Virus record (IMG/VR): IMGVR_UViG_3300035725_000003
Location: 1 to 54,529 of that record
Strand: one strand, 5' to 3'
Length of the DNA stretch: 54,529 nucleotides
DNA from: a virus
In this document: positions 37,127-46,675 of the stretch, in pieces
Layout: each line of letters opens with the position of its first letter
How positions within the stretch are numbered: position 1 is the stretch's first letter
Notes under the pieces: model-generated
Told to the model about the DNA's origin: nothing
Seen by the model: only the letters and a program-made list of their open reading frames with translations
The model's database searches: none
Made by a program: the position numbers and the translations under genes

Positions 37127-38920
37127 AGCCGCACCAATTCCTCCGGCTCCCATACCACCCGCAAGCTGCAATTCGTGAAGTTGCCGAGCCGTTGTCGAAT
37201 TGCCCTGCACGGCCGGGCGAGCGAGATCCATGATACCTTCGACACGCAACCGGGCCTCGACTTCCGTAGCTCGCTGGCGACCGAGAGCGACCTCGATTTC
37301 TTGGCGTGCCGCTGGCGAGTTCTGAATCTTGTTCAGGACCGAGCGACGGTCAGGGTTCTGTTCGATGGTCTCGACCAGACGCGAGACATAGCCATCCTGG
37401 AATAATTGCCTTTCGTTCGGCGACATCGCGGCCAGAGCTCGGCGGGTCGCCGGAATCCCGAATTTCTGTGCCGCGCCAACGAAGTTTTGTCCTGCCTCGA
37501 TCGCGTTGTCAGCGCCAAAGAAGTGAGCCGCCCCGGCGCGTGCGGTCTGATAGCTCGGAACCATGCGGTCCAGTTCACCCCGGAGCGCCCTGGTCAACTG
37601 CGTGAGCGTTGATGCTTCTTCCCTGGCACCGGAACGCATCGCCTTGCTGGTCGCGTCGTCAAGCTCGCGCTTGGTGGCATCCCAGAACGCAAGATTCGGA
37701 TAGGTTGGAACGCCGTTCGGCCCGCGGGTAAAATTCACCAGGCCATTCTCGACCGTCACGCCCTGGCGCATCGCCCCGACACCTTGCGTAATGGCGCGGT
37801 CCTTGCCGCTGATCGAGGCCTTGCGCATCGCCTCTACCACGGCCGGACTGCCCATCAGCCGATCCAGTTCCGGCGACATGATATCGCGGTCGCCTTCCTG
37901 CATGGCGCGCGCATAGGCTCCGCGGTTCGTGGTCCGCGCAACCTGTTCGATAGCCTGCTGCTGGGCATCGGCGTTCGGAAAATGGAAGGTGTGTTGTAGC
38001 CATTCAGCGAGACGCGGCGCCTGCGATTCAAAGCGTGCATCAATAGCGCGGTTGAGTTCTGACCGTCCTTCGGGGGAGGTGTTCGCGGCACTTCTGGCCA
38101 AGGCCCGCGTCGTCTCGCCGCCGGCATCCATGATGTTAACGGGCGTTCCGGCATTGCGCGCGTCAACGAATTCGTGGGGCGTCAAGCCGACGTCACCGGC
38201 TTGTATGTCGCGATCGACAGCAGTCGCAACGCGACGCGATGCTTCCGCAAGCGGCTCACGAGCACCTCGGACAGCGTTTTGCACCCGCTCGATCGCAGGG
38301 GTAACAAGGGACCCGGCCGCCCGGCCAACTGCGGGGCCCGCGGCACCAACGGCTCCACCGATCACACCGGCCGAGAGCGGGTTTTCGCCGCGTATCGCGG
38401 CATCAGCACCCTCGATCGCAGCGCCGCTGGCCGCGCCGCGGCCGATCATCTGCGGCAGTGTGGTGCCGGTCAGCCCGAGCGCGCGGGAACCGAGTTCTGT
38501 CGTCGCAGCTCCACCCGTCGCAGCCACGCCGCCCGCAATCTCGGCGGCCGTGTCCGCGATCGGATGCTCTTGCGCGAAGGTCTTGTCCTTACCTTCCTGG
38601 ATGTCGAGAGCTTGCTGGTAGCGTTCGCCGAAGGTCTTTCCCGGCAACTTCTGGAACGATTCCGGCAACAGCGGATCGACGACCGGTGCCAGTGCCGCAT
38701 TGGTCGCGGCGTCGGCCTTGTTCAACAGCCCGCCGATGATCGGCACGCCGCGCGCTGCGGCCCGCGTGACGCCCTCCACCATACCCGGAGCTTCCCCCGA
38801 CGGCGTCAGCTTCAGCTTCTTTGCAATCAGATCGACCTTGGCATGCTGTTCGTCCGGCGACATCTCAAGGAAACTGTCATCCACCCGAACCTTGCGGCCT
38901 TCGATGTTGAGGAGGGGCAT
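36863..38920 (-). CDS. Large internal virion (ejection) protein
   Basis: A 685-residue protein, mostly Ala-rich helical. A DUF-like N-terminus (IEGRKVRVDDSFLEMSPDEQ) is shared with many phage ejection proteins. Long hydrophobic Gly/Ala stretches (AGVIGGAVGAAGPAVGRAAG; GGMGAGGIGAALAGGPAGLI) could enter membranes. By position it corresponds to P22 gp16, ejected ahead of DNA. No lytic transglycosylase motif seen. Confidence 0.75.
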   Translation of the reverse strand: MPLLNIEGRKVRVDDSFLEMSPDEQHAKVDLIAKKLKLTPSGEAPGMVEGVTRAAARGVPIIGGLLNKADAATNAALAPVVDPLLPESFQKLPGKTFGERYQQALDIQEGKDKTFAQEHPIADTAAEIAGGVAATGGAATTELGSRALGLTGTTLPQMIGRGAASGAAIEGADAAIRGENPLSAGVIGGAVGAAGPAVGRAAGSLVTPAIERVQNAVRGAREPLAEASRRVATAVDRDIQAGDVGLTPHEFVDARNAGTPVNIMDAGGETTRALARSAANTSPEGRSELNRAIDARFESQAPRLAEWLQHTFHFPNADAQQQAIEQVARTTNRGAYARAMQEGDRDIMSPELDRLMGSPAVVEAMRKASISGKDRAITQGVGAMRQGVTVENGLVNFTRGPNGVPTYPNLAFWDATKRELDDATSKAMRSGAREEASTLTQLTRALRGELDRMVPSYQTARAGAAHFFGADNAIEAGQNFVGAAQKFGIPATRRALAAMSPNERQLFQDGYVSRLVETIEQNPDRRSVLNKIQNSPAARQEIEVALGRQRATEVEARLRVEGIMDLARPAVQGNSTTARQLHELQLAGGMGAGGIGAALAGGPAGLISAALVYGAARGQAVVDERVARHVARLLASNDVRQLDRGIRIMSRNQNMMRAIRNADARLGSIAARGADPTVSREVGAQ

Positions 38921-40707
38921 TACTTCTCCATGCTCCAGCCGAAGCCGTCGGGCGTAGTGTTCTGGTAGGTGCTCGACTTGGACGTCGACGATCCCGCCTT
39001 GGAGACGTCAGACCCCGTCGTCTCCCGTTTCTTTTTCGTCCCGAACTCTTCCATGGTCTTGTCCAACGCAGAGCGCGCCGATTTCAACTCGACTTCCATC
39101 TGATCGAGGGCAGCGTTGATCTGCCCGTCGCTCCATTTTTTTTCGAGGATGTCGTGGGCGCGCTCCATGTCGGCGGCACCCACCGTCCCGACCGGCTTGA
39201 GAATCTTCGCATAGACCGGGATCAGAGATTCCACCGCGACGCCAAGCTTGATGACATCAGTCCCGCCGGTGCCCTTCTTGGCCGCCAGGATCAGGCTGTT
39301 GATGTTGGGATACTGCGTCCGCGAGACCCTTGCGGAGGCTTCACGCACCCGAGGAATAAGAGTTGACGCCTCATTTTCCGCCAGTGTGAGCCCGGCCGCG
39401 CGGGTTTCGAGCGTGCGCAGCCCGGCCGCTTGCGTGGCAAAATGCTGCCAGCGCGTCGGCCAATCATTGGGGTCGCCGCCTTCAGTGACTTCCTGCTCGG
39501 CCGCCCGCGTCCGGATCGCGGTTGCCTGTTGCTGGCCCTGAATGCCCCGCCCCATGTTGGGAGGCAGCTTGCCGGTCATGCGGTACTGATTGGCGTCAGC
39601 GTCGAGCGTCGCACCTGTCTCCCCGCCACCGGATCCATAGGCGGCAGCGGCCGGACCCTGGTAGATCGGCTGACTGGTGCGGGGATCAACCAGGGTCGTG
39701 CTTGCGCCGACCGATACCGGCTTCAGACCCGCCTCGATCCGAGCCGCCCATGCGTCGGCGCGCTGCGCCATCGCTTGCGCATTCGGGCGCGGGTCGGCCG
39801 CGAGCCGGTTGGCTTCCAGCCTCAGATCGGCAATCGCCTTCACCGGGTCGGTATAGCCGGGCGGCAACGGCTCCTGCGGCACCAGCGGCTGGGCTTGCGC
39901 TTGCGGCTGCTGCGCGGACGGCTGTCCACCTTGCGCCGCCCCCTGTCCACCTTGCGGCCGCGCGCCTTGCGCGGGAGGCGCGGCCGTCGCCGCTGGAGTC
40001 CCTGCGTTGGCCGACGGCGGCAGCCCGCCGCCCTGATCACCGCCGGAATCGCCTCTGAAGCGATCGGAGAACGACAGCGCCCCCGAGCCCGCGATTTCAG
40101 GCGCATACTTCTTCAGCAGACCTTGCGCACGGACCACTTGGCCGGGCGTCAGGTTCGCGTTCGGGTCGATCCCCATTACCTGGGCGATCTTCATGATGGT
40201 TTCGCCCGTGGTCTGGTTCTGCGCCGGCAACCGGTCGGTCACCAGAGATGTCACCGTGCCCGTGCCGGCATCGCCCTGCGGGCCTCGTCCGGGAGGCGGT
40301 AGCGGCCGGGCCTGCACTGACGCGGGTTGACCTTGCGGCGCGACCTGTGGGGCGGGCTGGGCCTGTGGCTGCCCTTGCGGCTGGCCTCCCTGTGGCTGTC
40401 CACCACCAAGGATCTGAGGCAGTGGTGCCGGCTGCTGCTGCAACATCATCATCGCCTCAGCCGGACTTCCCATCGCAGCTATGAGGCCTGCTGCCTTTCG
40501 GTAATCAAGTTCTCCTCCTTTGGCGAATTCCTGCTGCAATTGCTTTTGCAGGCCAGCAATGTTCTGGAACTGCTCAAGTTTCGCCTTTTCGGTCGGGAGT
40601 TTGTACGGATCATCGGTCGCCCAATTCGAGAAGTTCGAAAAGTTCATCAGCGGCGGCGCATAGCTCGCGCCGCCCGGAGGCTGGACCGCTGTGGGGAATT
40701 CAGCCAT
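38920..40707 (-). CDS. Internal virion (ejection) protein with low-complexity linker
   Basis: A 595-residue protein. A helical start is followed by Gln/Pro/Gly repeats (QPQGGQPQGQPQAQP; AQGGQPSAQQPQAQAQP), then a helical domain and a basic Ser-rich tail. A LysM-like fragment may lie in TTGETIMKIAQVMGIDPNAN (around residue 165). By position it fits P22 gp20-type ejection proteins. ATG 40707 overlaps the upstream gene by 8 nt. Confidence 0.72.
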   Translation of the reverse strand: MAEFPTAVQPPGGASYAPPLMNFSNFSNWATDDPYKLPTEKAKLEQFQNIAGLQKQLQQEFAKGGELDYRKAAGLIAAMGSPAEAMMMLQQQPAPLPQILGGGQPQGGQPQGQPQAQPAPQVAPQGQPASVQARPLPPPGRGPQGDAGTGTVTSLVTDRLPAQNQTTGETIMKIAQVMGIDPNANLTPGQVVRAQGLLKKYAPEIAGSGALSFSDRFRGDSGGDQGGGLPPSANAGTPAATAAPPAQGARPQGGQGAAQGGQPSAQQPQAQAQPLVPQEPLPPGYTDPVKAIADLRLEANRLAADPRPNAQAMAQRADAWAARIEAGLKPVSVGASTTLVDPRTSQPIYQGPAAAAYGSGGGETGATLDADANQYRMTGKLPPNMGRGIQGQQQATAIRTRAAEQEVTEGGDPNDWPTRWQHFATQAAGLRTLETRAAGLTLAENEASTLIPRVREASARVSRTQYPNINSLILAAKKGTGGTDVIKLGVAVESLIPVYAKILKPVGTVGAADMERAHDILEKKWSDGQINAALDQMEVELKSARSALDKTMEEFGTKKKRETTGSDVSKAGSSTSKSSTYQNTTPDGFGWSMEK

Positions 40708-40939
40708 CGGACAGCACCCGCGCGTCACAGGATTTCAGCATCAGGAGAAGATCATGCAACGCACTGGCACCAACCCCATCCGATGGCAGGAAACCCGCGC
40801 GTTGCGCGCCGACGATACGAGCAAAAAATCCCATCGCGTTATCACCGCGAATGAATATACCAGGCCAATCGTTTCCGAACTGCACTGGTCCGGTTTCGAC
40901 GCGCGGCTCGTCGTCGGGCCGTTCAATCTTTGTCAGCAT
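40700..40939 (-). CDS. Small hypothetical virion-region protein
   Basis: A 79-residue protein with a strand-rich beginning (ERPDDEPRVETGPVQFGND; WPGIFIRGDNAMGFF) and helix ALHDLLLMLKSC. It shares its start base with the neighbour stop at 40939. Similar small proteins occur between phage ejection genes; role unknown. Confidence 0.65.
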   Translation of the reverse strand: MLTKIERPDDEPRVETGPVQFGNDWPGIFIRGDNAMGFFARIVGAQRAGFLPSDGVGASALHDLLLMLKSCDARVLSDG

Positions 40940-41898
40940 TACGCCGCCTCAAGGAACCGAGCGAGATCAGAGGCCAACTGTGTAGCCTTGCCGTAATGAA
41001 CGGCCTTGTACCCGCCGATCTCGATCACAGCGTCAGGATTGGTCTTCTCGACCTCCTGCGCCATCAGCCCGATACGCGGGGTCGGGTCGCCCTTATAGTT
41101 GTACCGATAGACGTTGGTGCCGTCGTAGAGCTCACCGACGGGCTCGATGAATTCCTTCAGCCGCTCGTCGGAGAACATCGCAAGCCCCGGCAGCGCCGAT
41201 GAAATCGCCGATCCGATGCCCGAGATCGCGTTGCCACCAATCGAGCCGCCGCCGGCCGTCTTCATGCCGCCAAGGCCACCCAGCATGTTCCAGAAGTTGC
41301 CACTGGCGTTGTAGGCCGATAGGTCCGCATTGGCGTTCGCATTGCCGATCCCGGTCTGGGTCTGGTAGTTCAAGCCCGCCAGTTGGTCGTACTGACCCGC
41401 AGTCGCATTCCCCAGCCCGGTATTGACGCCGGCAATGCCTCCCGCCGCAGCGCCGGACGCGCCAAGATACGGCTGGAGTTGGCTGACATACTGACCGTAG
41501 GTCGAATCCGCGAGTCCCTGGTTGACCTTGTTCAGCGCCAGCAACTGATTGCCGGAGTTGAGCGTCCCGTTCGCCGCCGCCGCCGCGTTGACCGTGTCGT
41601 CAAGCGTGCCCTGCTGGAACTTGTAGCCAGGTGTGTTGCGGAGCGCGGTCAGGGCCGCATCGCTGCCACCCTGCCCGTTCAGCCCGAGCACATTGCCGAG
41701 CGCGGTCGTTCCCTGCTGCGCCTGGCCGTAGTTCGTGAGGAACGGCTGTAGTGCCGCCGTGTAGTTCGTCTTGAGCGCATCGATCCCGGAAGTGATATTT
41801 CCGGTCGCCTGCGCGTTGGCCGCGTTGAGGCCTGCCGACTGTGCGGCAGCGGCGTCCTTGGCTGGCTGGTCGGAGAAGATATCGAAGATGCTGGACAT
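40939..41898 (-). CDS. P22 gp7-like DNA-transfer protein with S74-type chaperone end
   Basis: A 319-residue protein. An Ala/Gln/Asn-rich N-terminal part (PFLTNYGQAQQGTTALGNV) resembles P22 gp7-type ejection proteins. The C-terminal 75 residues (SDERLKEFIEPVGELYDG, PRIGLMAQEVEKTNPDAV) match the intramolecular chaperone of endosialidase (Peptidase_S74), normally found on fibres, where it trimerises and cuts itself off. The Ser in the motif is retained. Confidence 0.78.
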   Translation of the reverse strand: MSSIFDIFSDQPAKDAAAAQSAGLNAANAQATGNITSGIDALKTNYTAALQPFLTNYGQAQQGTTALGNVLGLNGQGGSDAALTALRNTPGYKFQQGTLDDTVNAAAAANGTLNSGNQLLALNKVNQGLADSTYGQYVSQLQPYLGASGAAAGGIAGVNTGLGNATAGQYDQLAGLNYQTQTGIGNANANADLSAYNASGNFWNMLGGLGGMKTAGGGSIGGNAISGIGSAISSALPGLAMFSDERLKEFIEPVGELYDGTNVYRYNYKGDPTPRIGLMAQEVEKTNPDAVIEIGGYKAVHYGKATQLASDLARFLEAA

Positions 41899-41909
41899 CA
41901 GATCACCCC

Positions 41910-42188
41910 TTAAGCCGTTCTCATGTGAACAACACCAACTGAATCGCGATAGAGGCCGCCGACGGGAATACCCAACCCTGCCGCCGCAGTGTCATTATTT
42001 ACGAGTGTAGTGCTCGCACCGATGTTCTGCAGTTGACTGACATTGCCTCCGGCAGACGATGCCAAAGCGATCGCCGTCACCAGCGCATCGAGCTTGGCCA
42101 TGTAGTCGCGGAACAGTTGCGACGGTTTGTCGCCCTTTTCTGTCACGCCGAACGACGGATCGAACCTGTTTTTGACCGGAAGACTCAC
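41910..42188 (-). CDS. Small virion-region protein
   Basis: A 92-residue protein with helix LFRDYMAKLDALVTAIALAS and a Gly-rich end (LGIPVGGLYRDSVGVVHMRT). It lies where P22 carries tail-needle gp26, but is far too short and lacks a long coiled coil. ATGA overlap with gp10-like. Not recognised. Confidence 0.68.
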   Translation of the reverse strand: MSLPVKNRFDPSFGVTEKGDKPSQLFRDYMAKLDALVTAIALASSAGGNVSQLQNIGASTTLVNNDTAAAGLGIPVGGLYRDSVGVVHMRTA

Positions 42189-43897
42189 GGGCCAACCTCG
42201 CGCGGGTTAGACGACATGGTCCCACCCATCAGCCCGCGATAGACCGGATCGGTAATATCAAGCCGCCAACGTACCCCGGCGGCCCCGGCTTGCCCCCGGT
42301 TCTTCACCGAAGCCCGCGATCGCCTGACCTTGCCTTGCGGTGCGAGGGAACGGATCGATGGGATATCGTAGGTCTGCCCGCCATCCTTCGAACAGGAGAT
42401 CGCACAGACCGGATTGCTTGCACCGAGAGGTGCTGTCAGATCGGTAGCGACACCCCCCGAGACGTAGGCATGAACGAACGTCACACCCTGCAACTCGATA
42501 TGATTGGCATCGACCACGGTCATCGGGGCCGCGACGTTTGCTTCTGTGGTTCCGGTTACGCCCACCACCTGCACCTGATCTCCGGTCTTGGCCTGTGAGG
42601 TTGAATTCACGGTCAACCTGACCACACCGCCCGTGCCCGCGGCGGCACTCAGGACCGTCATTGCGTAATTTCCGACGGCTTGGCCCACGCCCATGACAAA
42701 ATCGAAATCCGCTCTCGCGATCCTCTGCTCCTGCGGAAAGTCCCGCACCGACCCGGATTCGATCCGGTACAGGAAGGGAGATCCGTTCTCCGTATAATTG
42801 AGGTCATCGACGAACAGGAGATTGCCGGATTGCTGATCTCCGACCAGCCACTTGCCGAACGCGGGATGGCCACCTCGTGCGCGCCAGCGGCCATATTGCC
42901 CGGCCTTCCAAGATTGCCGCTCGGTCCACTTCTTGGTCGAGAGGTTGAACTCCCATGTCCATGCCGGCGAGGACAGGGACCAGAACTTCTTTCCGCCGAT
43001 CGAATAACAGCCGGCCTCGAGCTGATTTCCGGCGCGGGCCTGCGCCTCGATCAGGCGGTTGAGATCGGGCGGCGATACCTCGAGCGGCGCCAATGATCCG
43101 GGCGTCAGCCAATGCACCGAGAAACCCTGGTCAACCCACAACAGTTCCGAGAACCCAGTTTCAAATCCAGCGATGGCGGTTGCCTGCAATAGGCCATGCT
43201 CGATCACGGTCACTCGCGCATACGGGAAGGCAGGCGCCGCATTGGCAGCGTCTTGCCAAGCTTCACATGACCCGGTCGTGAACAACAACAGCAGACCGGA
43301 GAATGGGATGCCGCGCAACAGCGTGACATCGGCCTTGGATTGAACGGTAATGAAGGTCAGCGCGTTCTGCGTCAACGCATTCAGCGCAGAGGCGTAGCAC
43401 TGGCCGGACCCGATCGTGAAGAAGAAATAGCCATCCTGAAAACAGACCGAATTCGGCTGCGGCAGGTTGCCGGCGCCATTGTAGGCCGTGGGGGCACCTC
43501 CACCTGATAGTTTGAATGCTCCGTTATCGATGTCGACCGCGACCACGTCAGGATTGGGAGACGCCTGGTTGCGCGCGATTGAGACCATCTTGGTACCGAG
43601 CATCGCTCCCAACACATTGACGGTTCCAGCGGTGTCGACCGTCATGACGTTGGTCGCATAGACCTCGTAGGACAGGTTGTTGACGATCAGCCCGCCGCGG
43701 TATCCGGTCTGACCGGTCGCGGCATGCTGCGACAGGCCCGCCGATCCTCTCCAGACCTGCAAAGCAGGTGCCGATCGTTTCGCCGGCTCGCCCAGAGGTT
43801 CGGCGTAGCAGTTGATCAGTCGCCCCGCACCTTCCTGCGGATTGGCGCCAGGAAAGGACGACAGGGGAAATGGAATTTCAGCCGGCCGCTGCATCAT
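42185..43897 (-). CDS. Packaged-DNA stabilisation protein, P22 gp10-like
   Basis: A 570-residue beta-propeller-like protein. The start IPFPLSSFPGANPQEGAGR then INCYAEPLG is typical of gp10-type tail accessory factors, and many repeated strands follow. P22 gp10 closes the portal tube and keeps DNA in. ATG 43897 shares a base with the gp4-like stop (TGATG). An upstream in-frame extension overlaps gp4-like and is not used. Confidence 0.88.
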   Translation of the reverse strand: MMQRPAEIPFPLSSFPGANPQEGAGRLINCYAEPLGEPAKRSAPALQVWRGSAGLSQHAATGQTGYRGGLIVNNLSYEVYATNVMTVDTAGTVNVLGAMLGTKMVSIARNQASPNPDVVAVDIDNGAFKLSGGGAPTAYNGAGNLPQPNSVCFQDGYFFFTIGSGQCYASALNALTQNALTFITVQSKADVTLLRGIPFSGLLLLFTTGSCEAWQDAANAAPAFPYARVTVIEHGLLQATAIAGFETGFSELLWVDQGFSVHWLTPGSLAPLEVSPPDLNRLIEAQARAGNQLEAGCYSIGGKKFWSLSSPAWTWEFNLSTKKWTERQSWKAGQYGRWRARGGHPAFGKWLVGDQQSGNLLFVDDLNYTENGSPFLYRIESGSVRDFPQEQRIARADFDFVMGVGQAVGNYAMTVLSAAAGTGGVVRLTVNSTSQAKTGDQVQVVGVTGTTEANVAAPMTVVDANHIELQGVTFVHAYVSGGVATDLTAPLGASNPVCAISCSKDGGQTYDIPSIRSLAPQGKVRRSRASVKNRGQAGAAGVRWRLDITDPVYRGLMGGTMSSNPREVGP

Positions 43898-44298
43898 CAG
43901 AAGCACTGCATCCGGAAGATCTCGTAGGTCGGACGCCCGCGAGTGATGATCTTGAGAGATTGGGCTGCCGCCCCGGCACCGATAGGAACACCGCCTTGGC
44001 CGCCGAGCCCGTTGTTGACGGTCGTCACATATTCCTGACCGACGATGCCGAGCGCGCTTGCGCATTCACCGGCGACGATCGAGGCCAGATCCTTGAACCA
44101 CGCGCCGGGGATATTGTCGCGATCGGAAACATATGCGATTTCTAGCGCTGCAATCTTGCGAAAGATCGAGTCAAGATTGTCGTTGACGTTGGAGAAGTCG
44201 TCGGGATCGACCGTCTGACCAACCGACAGGATTCCCGTGTCCTTCAGAACCTGAAGGACGAGGTCGGATGAAGTCCGGAATGGGGAATTGCTGGGCAA
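43897..44298 (-). CDS. Head completion/tail accessory factor, P22 gp4-like
   Basis: A 133-residue helical protein. LVLQVLKDTGILSVGQTVDP and VNDNLDSIFRKIAALEIAYV fit gp4-type adaptor proteins that bind under the portal. Directly before gp10-like, the same order as in P22. A Gly-rich loop (NNGLGGQGGVPIGAGA) near 95-110 is notable. The P22 muramidase motif is not obvious. Confidence 0.82.
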   Translation of the reverse strand: MPSNSPFRTSSDLVLQVLKDTGILSVGQTVDPDDFSNVNDNLDSIFRKIAALEIAYVSDRDNIPGAWFKDLASIVAGECASALGIVGQEYVTTVNNGLGGQGGVPIGAGAAAQSLKIITRGRPTYEIFRMQCF

Positions 44299-44313
44299 GA
44301 CGACCGCTCCCGG

Positions 44314-44850
44314 CTACCAGGGCAACTGATTGATGCCGTTCTGTACCCAGAGCGACGCGACCTGCTGGTCGTTGAGCTCGTCCATGGTGGCGAGTTTGTG
44401 CAGCCGCGGCATGAACAGGGTCTGCAGGTAGGAGTAGTCATCCGTTCCGACTTCGCAGGCGAGCTGCAGCGTGCGGTCCTTGGCGAACTTTCCGATCAGC
44501 TGGTCGGCATGCTCGATGTTTGGATCGTTGATCCACCTGACAGCATAGGCGCGATATTCTTCCGCGGTCTTGGGCAAGGCCGGCGTAGTCCGCTTTGGCT
44601 TCTGGTCGCCCACCATGAAGAACGGATTGTTGCGTGCGCTCTCGATGATCTGGTGATTGAGTTGTTCGCGGATGGTCCCTTCGGGATGTCCCGTGAGTTC
44701 CTTCGGCAGGTTCGCCTGAAACTTGTGGCCGCCCCAGATCACGAAGACCGGGTCGCCCTCGCCGGGGAGATAGGTCAGCGTTTCCGTTACAGCCTTTGCC
44801 GGCGGATCGGAGACAGGCAGATCGAGCATCTCGCGTGGAGTCTTGGCCAT
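44314..44850 (-). CDS. Hypothetical head-region protein
   Basis: A 178-residue soluble protein: FVIWGGHKFQANLPKEL, then a helical second half ending VQNGINQLPW. It starts after a terminator-like hairpin (44875-44897), so it may have its own promoter or rely on read-through. Placed between a capsid-region protein and gp4-like. Not recognised. Confidence 0.72.
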   Translation of the reverse strand: MAKTPREMLDLPVSDPPAKAVTETLTYLPGEGDPVFVIWGGHKFQANLPKELTGHPEGTIREQLNHQIIESARNNPFFMVGDQKPKRTTPALPKTAEEYRAYAVRWINDPNIEHADQLIGKFAKDRTLQLACEVGTDDYSYLQTLFMPRLHKLATMDELNDQQVASLWVQNGINQLPW

Positions 44851-44874
44851 GAATTGTTTCCTGTTGAAGAAAGA

Positions 44875-44897
44875 CCCGGCGGCAATGCACCGCCGGG
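44875..44897 (-). terminator. Terminator-like hairpin in the head region
   Basis: The perfect 8-bp stem CCCGGCGG/CCGCCGGG has a 7-nt loop and is followed on the minus strand by TCTTTCTT. It follows the gene at 44910 and would tune expression between capsid and tail genes. Confidence 0.65.
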
Positions 44898-44909
44898 CCT
44901 AAGACGTTG

Positions 44910-45422
44910 CTAGTTGTCGTTGTTCGGCGCGTAGGCGATCACGCAGGTGACGGAGCCGGCGGTTGCCGCCGTTCCGGTCTGGGCATACTTCGCCCAAAGC
45001 GTCACGTCCGCGGCGCTGGTCGCGCCGAGGCCGAGACCCGCCGCGCTGGTCAGATGCTGCACGGTCGCCGACGCTTCGTTGAGATCGCTGGCGCCGAAGA
45101 TCTCATTCGCGCTGGTTTTCGTGGTGCCGAGTGTCACGACGTTGGTCGTCGACGCGTTGAACGCTGTCGTGACGTGGCAGTCGATCGAGTGGATATACCA
45201 GTTCTGCCCCAGCGCTCCGAACGCCTGGGCGGCCGAGATACCGGTATCGTTGAAGTTGATCGTCAGCCGGTAGTAATGCAGAGCCTGTATGAACAGGTCC
45301 CGCTTGCTCATGGTGCGGGTCTGGTCGACCTGCAATGCGAACGCGCCCGTGATCGCGAAGGCAGTGAGGAGGAGCGCGGCGATCGCCTTGCTCCATCCCT
45401 TGGCGAGAGTGTTAAGTTCCAT
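44910..45422 (-). CDS. Signal-bearing protein next to the capsid gene
   Basis: A 170-residue protein. A basic-hydrophobic start (GWSKAIAALLLTAFAITGAFA) looks like a Sec signal. The mature part is Thr/Ala-rich and beta-predicted (YRLTINFNDTGISAAQA; NVVTLGTTKTSANEIFG). Its place just after the capsid gene suggests a decoration or head protein, but the signal suggests export. GGAGG precedes the ATG. Confidence 0.7.
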   Translation of the reverse strand: MELNTLAKGWSKAIAALLLTAFAITGAFALQVDQTRTMSKRDLFIQALHYYRLTINFNDTGISAAQAFGALGQNWYIHSIDCHVTTAFNASTTNVVTLGTTKTSANEIFGASDLNEASATVQHLTSAAGLGLGATSAADVTLWAKYAQTGTAATAGSVTCVIAYAPNNDN

Positions 45423-45460
45423 GGATGGCCTCCTGGGCCTGAAGATGTGATTTGAGGGAA

Positions 45461-45485
45461 AGCGACGCGGGATTGCCCGCGCCGC
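45461..45485 (-). other. Hairpin between the capsid gene and its neighbour
   Basis: CGCGGG-ATTG-CCCGCG (45466-45481) directly after the capsid gene region. Without a strong T-run it may protect the abundant capsid mRNA or act as a weak terminator. Confidence 0.45.
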
Positions 45486-45508
45486 GATTCAATTCAGCCG
45501 GTCAGGCT

Positions 45509-46675
45509 CTAGTTGTCGCCCACCGCGGCGAGGAAGGCGGTAAAAATGCCCCACTCCTTGAAGTTGCCAGCAGCGTTGAGCTTGGAGATCTTGCCGATGC
45601 CGTAACACATCTTGACGCCGACGCCGCGGATGAAGCCGTAGTCATCTTCCTTCCGGAAGGTCGGTGTCGGCATCAGACCCCAGCACCATGCCTGCGCGCC
45701 CTGGCCGCAGAGGAATGCTGGGGCAACCTGGGTCGTACCCGCAGCGCCTGCGGTCGCGTAGAACACCGGAAGCCGCAGCGACTGTTCCGGGATTTCCCGG
45801 ATGATCACGCCGTTGTAGAGCAGATCGCCGTCGACAAAGATCGGGTTCTTGAGGTAGCCCTGCTGTTCCCGAGCGCGCGAGTTCTGGTTGGCCGTCTTGA
45901 TGTCGGTGTCGTTCTGCGCGTCACGGAATTGCTCCTGACCGGTGAACAGAACGAACCATTCGGTGCCGTTTTCCTTCAGCTTGAAGGGGCGAATGCGAGG
46001 GTTGGCCTTCTTCGCCGAGCGCTTCATCCGGTTGACCAGCGCGCCGGACAAGGTCATTGCCGACGTGATGTTGGTCATGGAGGCGGCGAAGTTGCCGGCG
46101 ACAAGGTTCGCGGTGTTGCCGTTGCCGATCAGGACGCGATCGGCGTTGTCGGTGAGCCAGGTATTGCGCTGGGCTGCGGTCGCGGCATCGAACAGGATAC
46201 CGTTGACGCGCTGGCCGAGGTTGGAGCCAAGCCCGGCGGGAGCGGCCTGCGAGGGCAGCGCATAGAACGCATCGACGATCTCGTCGCGCTGCTTTTCGTT
46301 GCCCCAGTCGACCAGAGCGGGCTTCATCTCGCCGAACAGGTCGATCGAGGATTTGTTCTCCTCGGCGTTGTTCACCGCCACCGCGTGGCGGGCCCAGTCC
46401 ACGAAGAACCGGGTGCCCTGGTTGTCGAGCTGTTCTTCGTTGCCGACCAGCGGGCCGACGCCAACGCCCTGGGCGTTGAGGCGGGCGCGGAGCGGGATGT
46501 TGATCTGCTCGCCGCCCATCTTGCCGCCCTTGTTCAGGTCGGTGATCACGCGAATGATCGCGTTCTCGGACGGGCCCATATAGGGCGAGTAGAGGTTTTC
46601 GCGGACGTATTCCCGGTAGATTTCTTTCCGGTACTTGATCAGTTTGTTGTTTGCAGCAGTCGTCGTCATCGCCAT
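45509..46675 (-). CDS. Major capsid protein (N4 gp56/DUF4043-like)
   Basis: A 388-residue protein. The start TTTAANNKLIKYRKEIYREYV and the segment GGKMGGEQINIPLRARLN, an extended arm and strand, then a long Ala-rich core with WFVLFTGQEQFRDAQND, fit HK97-fold coat proteins of the N4 gp56 type. It is preceded by the acidic scaffold gene and has AAGGAT before ATG (AAAAGGATCTC), as expected of a strongly expressed product. Confidence 0.85.
   Translation of the reverse strand: MAMTTTAANNKLIKYRKEIYREYVRENLYSPYMGPSENAIIRVITDLNKGGKMGGEQINIPLRARLNAQGVGVGPLVGNEEQLDNQGTRFFVDWARHAVAVNNAEENKSSIDLFGEMKPALVDWGNEKQRDEIVDAFYALPSQAAPAGLGSNLGQRVNGILFDAATAAQRNTWLTDNADRVLIGNGNTANLVAGNFAASMTNITSAMTLSGALVNRMKRSAKKANPRIRPFKLKENGTEWFVLFTGQEQFRDAQNDTDIKTANQNSRAREQQGYLKNPIFVDGDLLYNGVIIREIPEQSLRLPVFYATAGAAGTTQVAPAFLCGQGAQAWCWGLMPTPTFRKEDDYGFIRGVGVKMCYGIGKISKLNAAGNFKEWGIFTAFLAAVGDN

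Noticed and set aside
39430-40302. 290-codon plus-strand frame opposite an ejection-protein gene
   Set aside because: Very Arg/Leu-rich antisense frame over the Gln/Pro/Gly repeats; no protein character.
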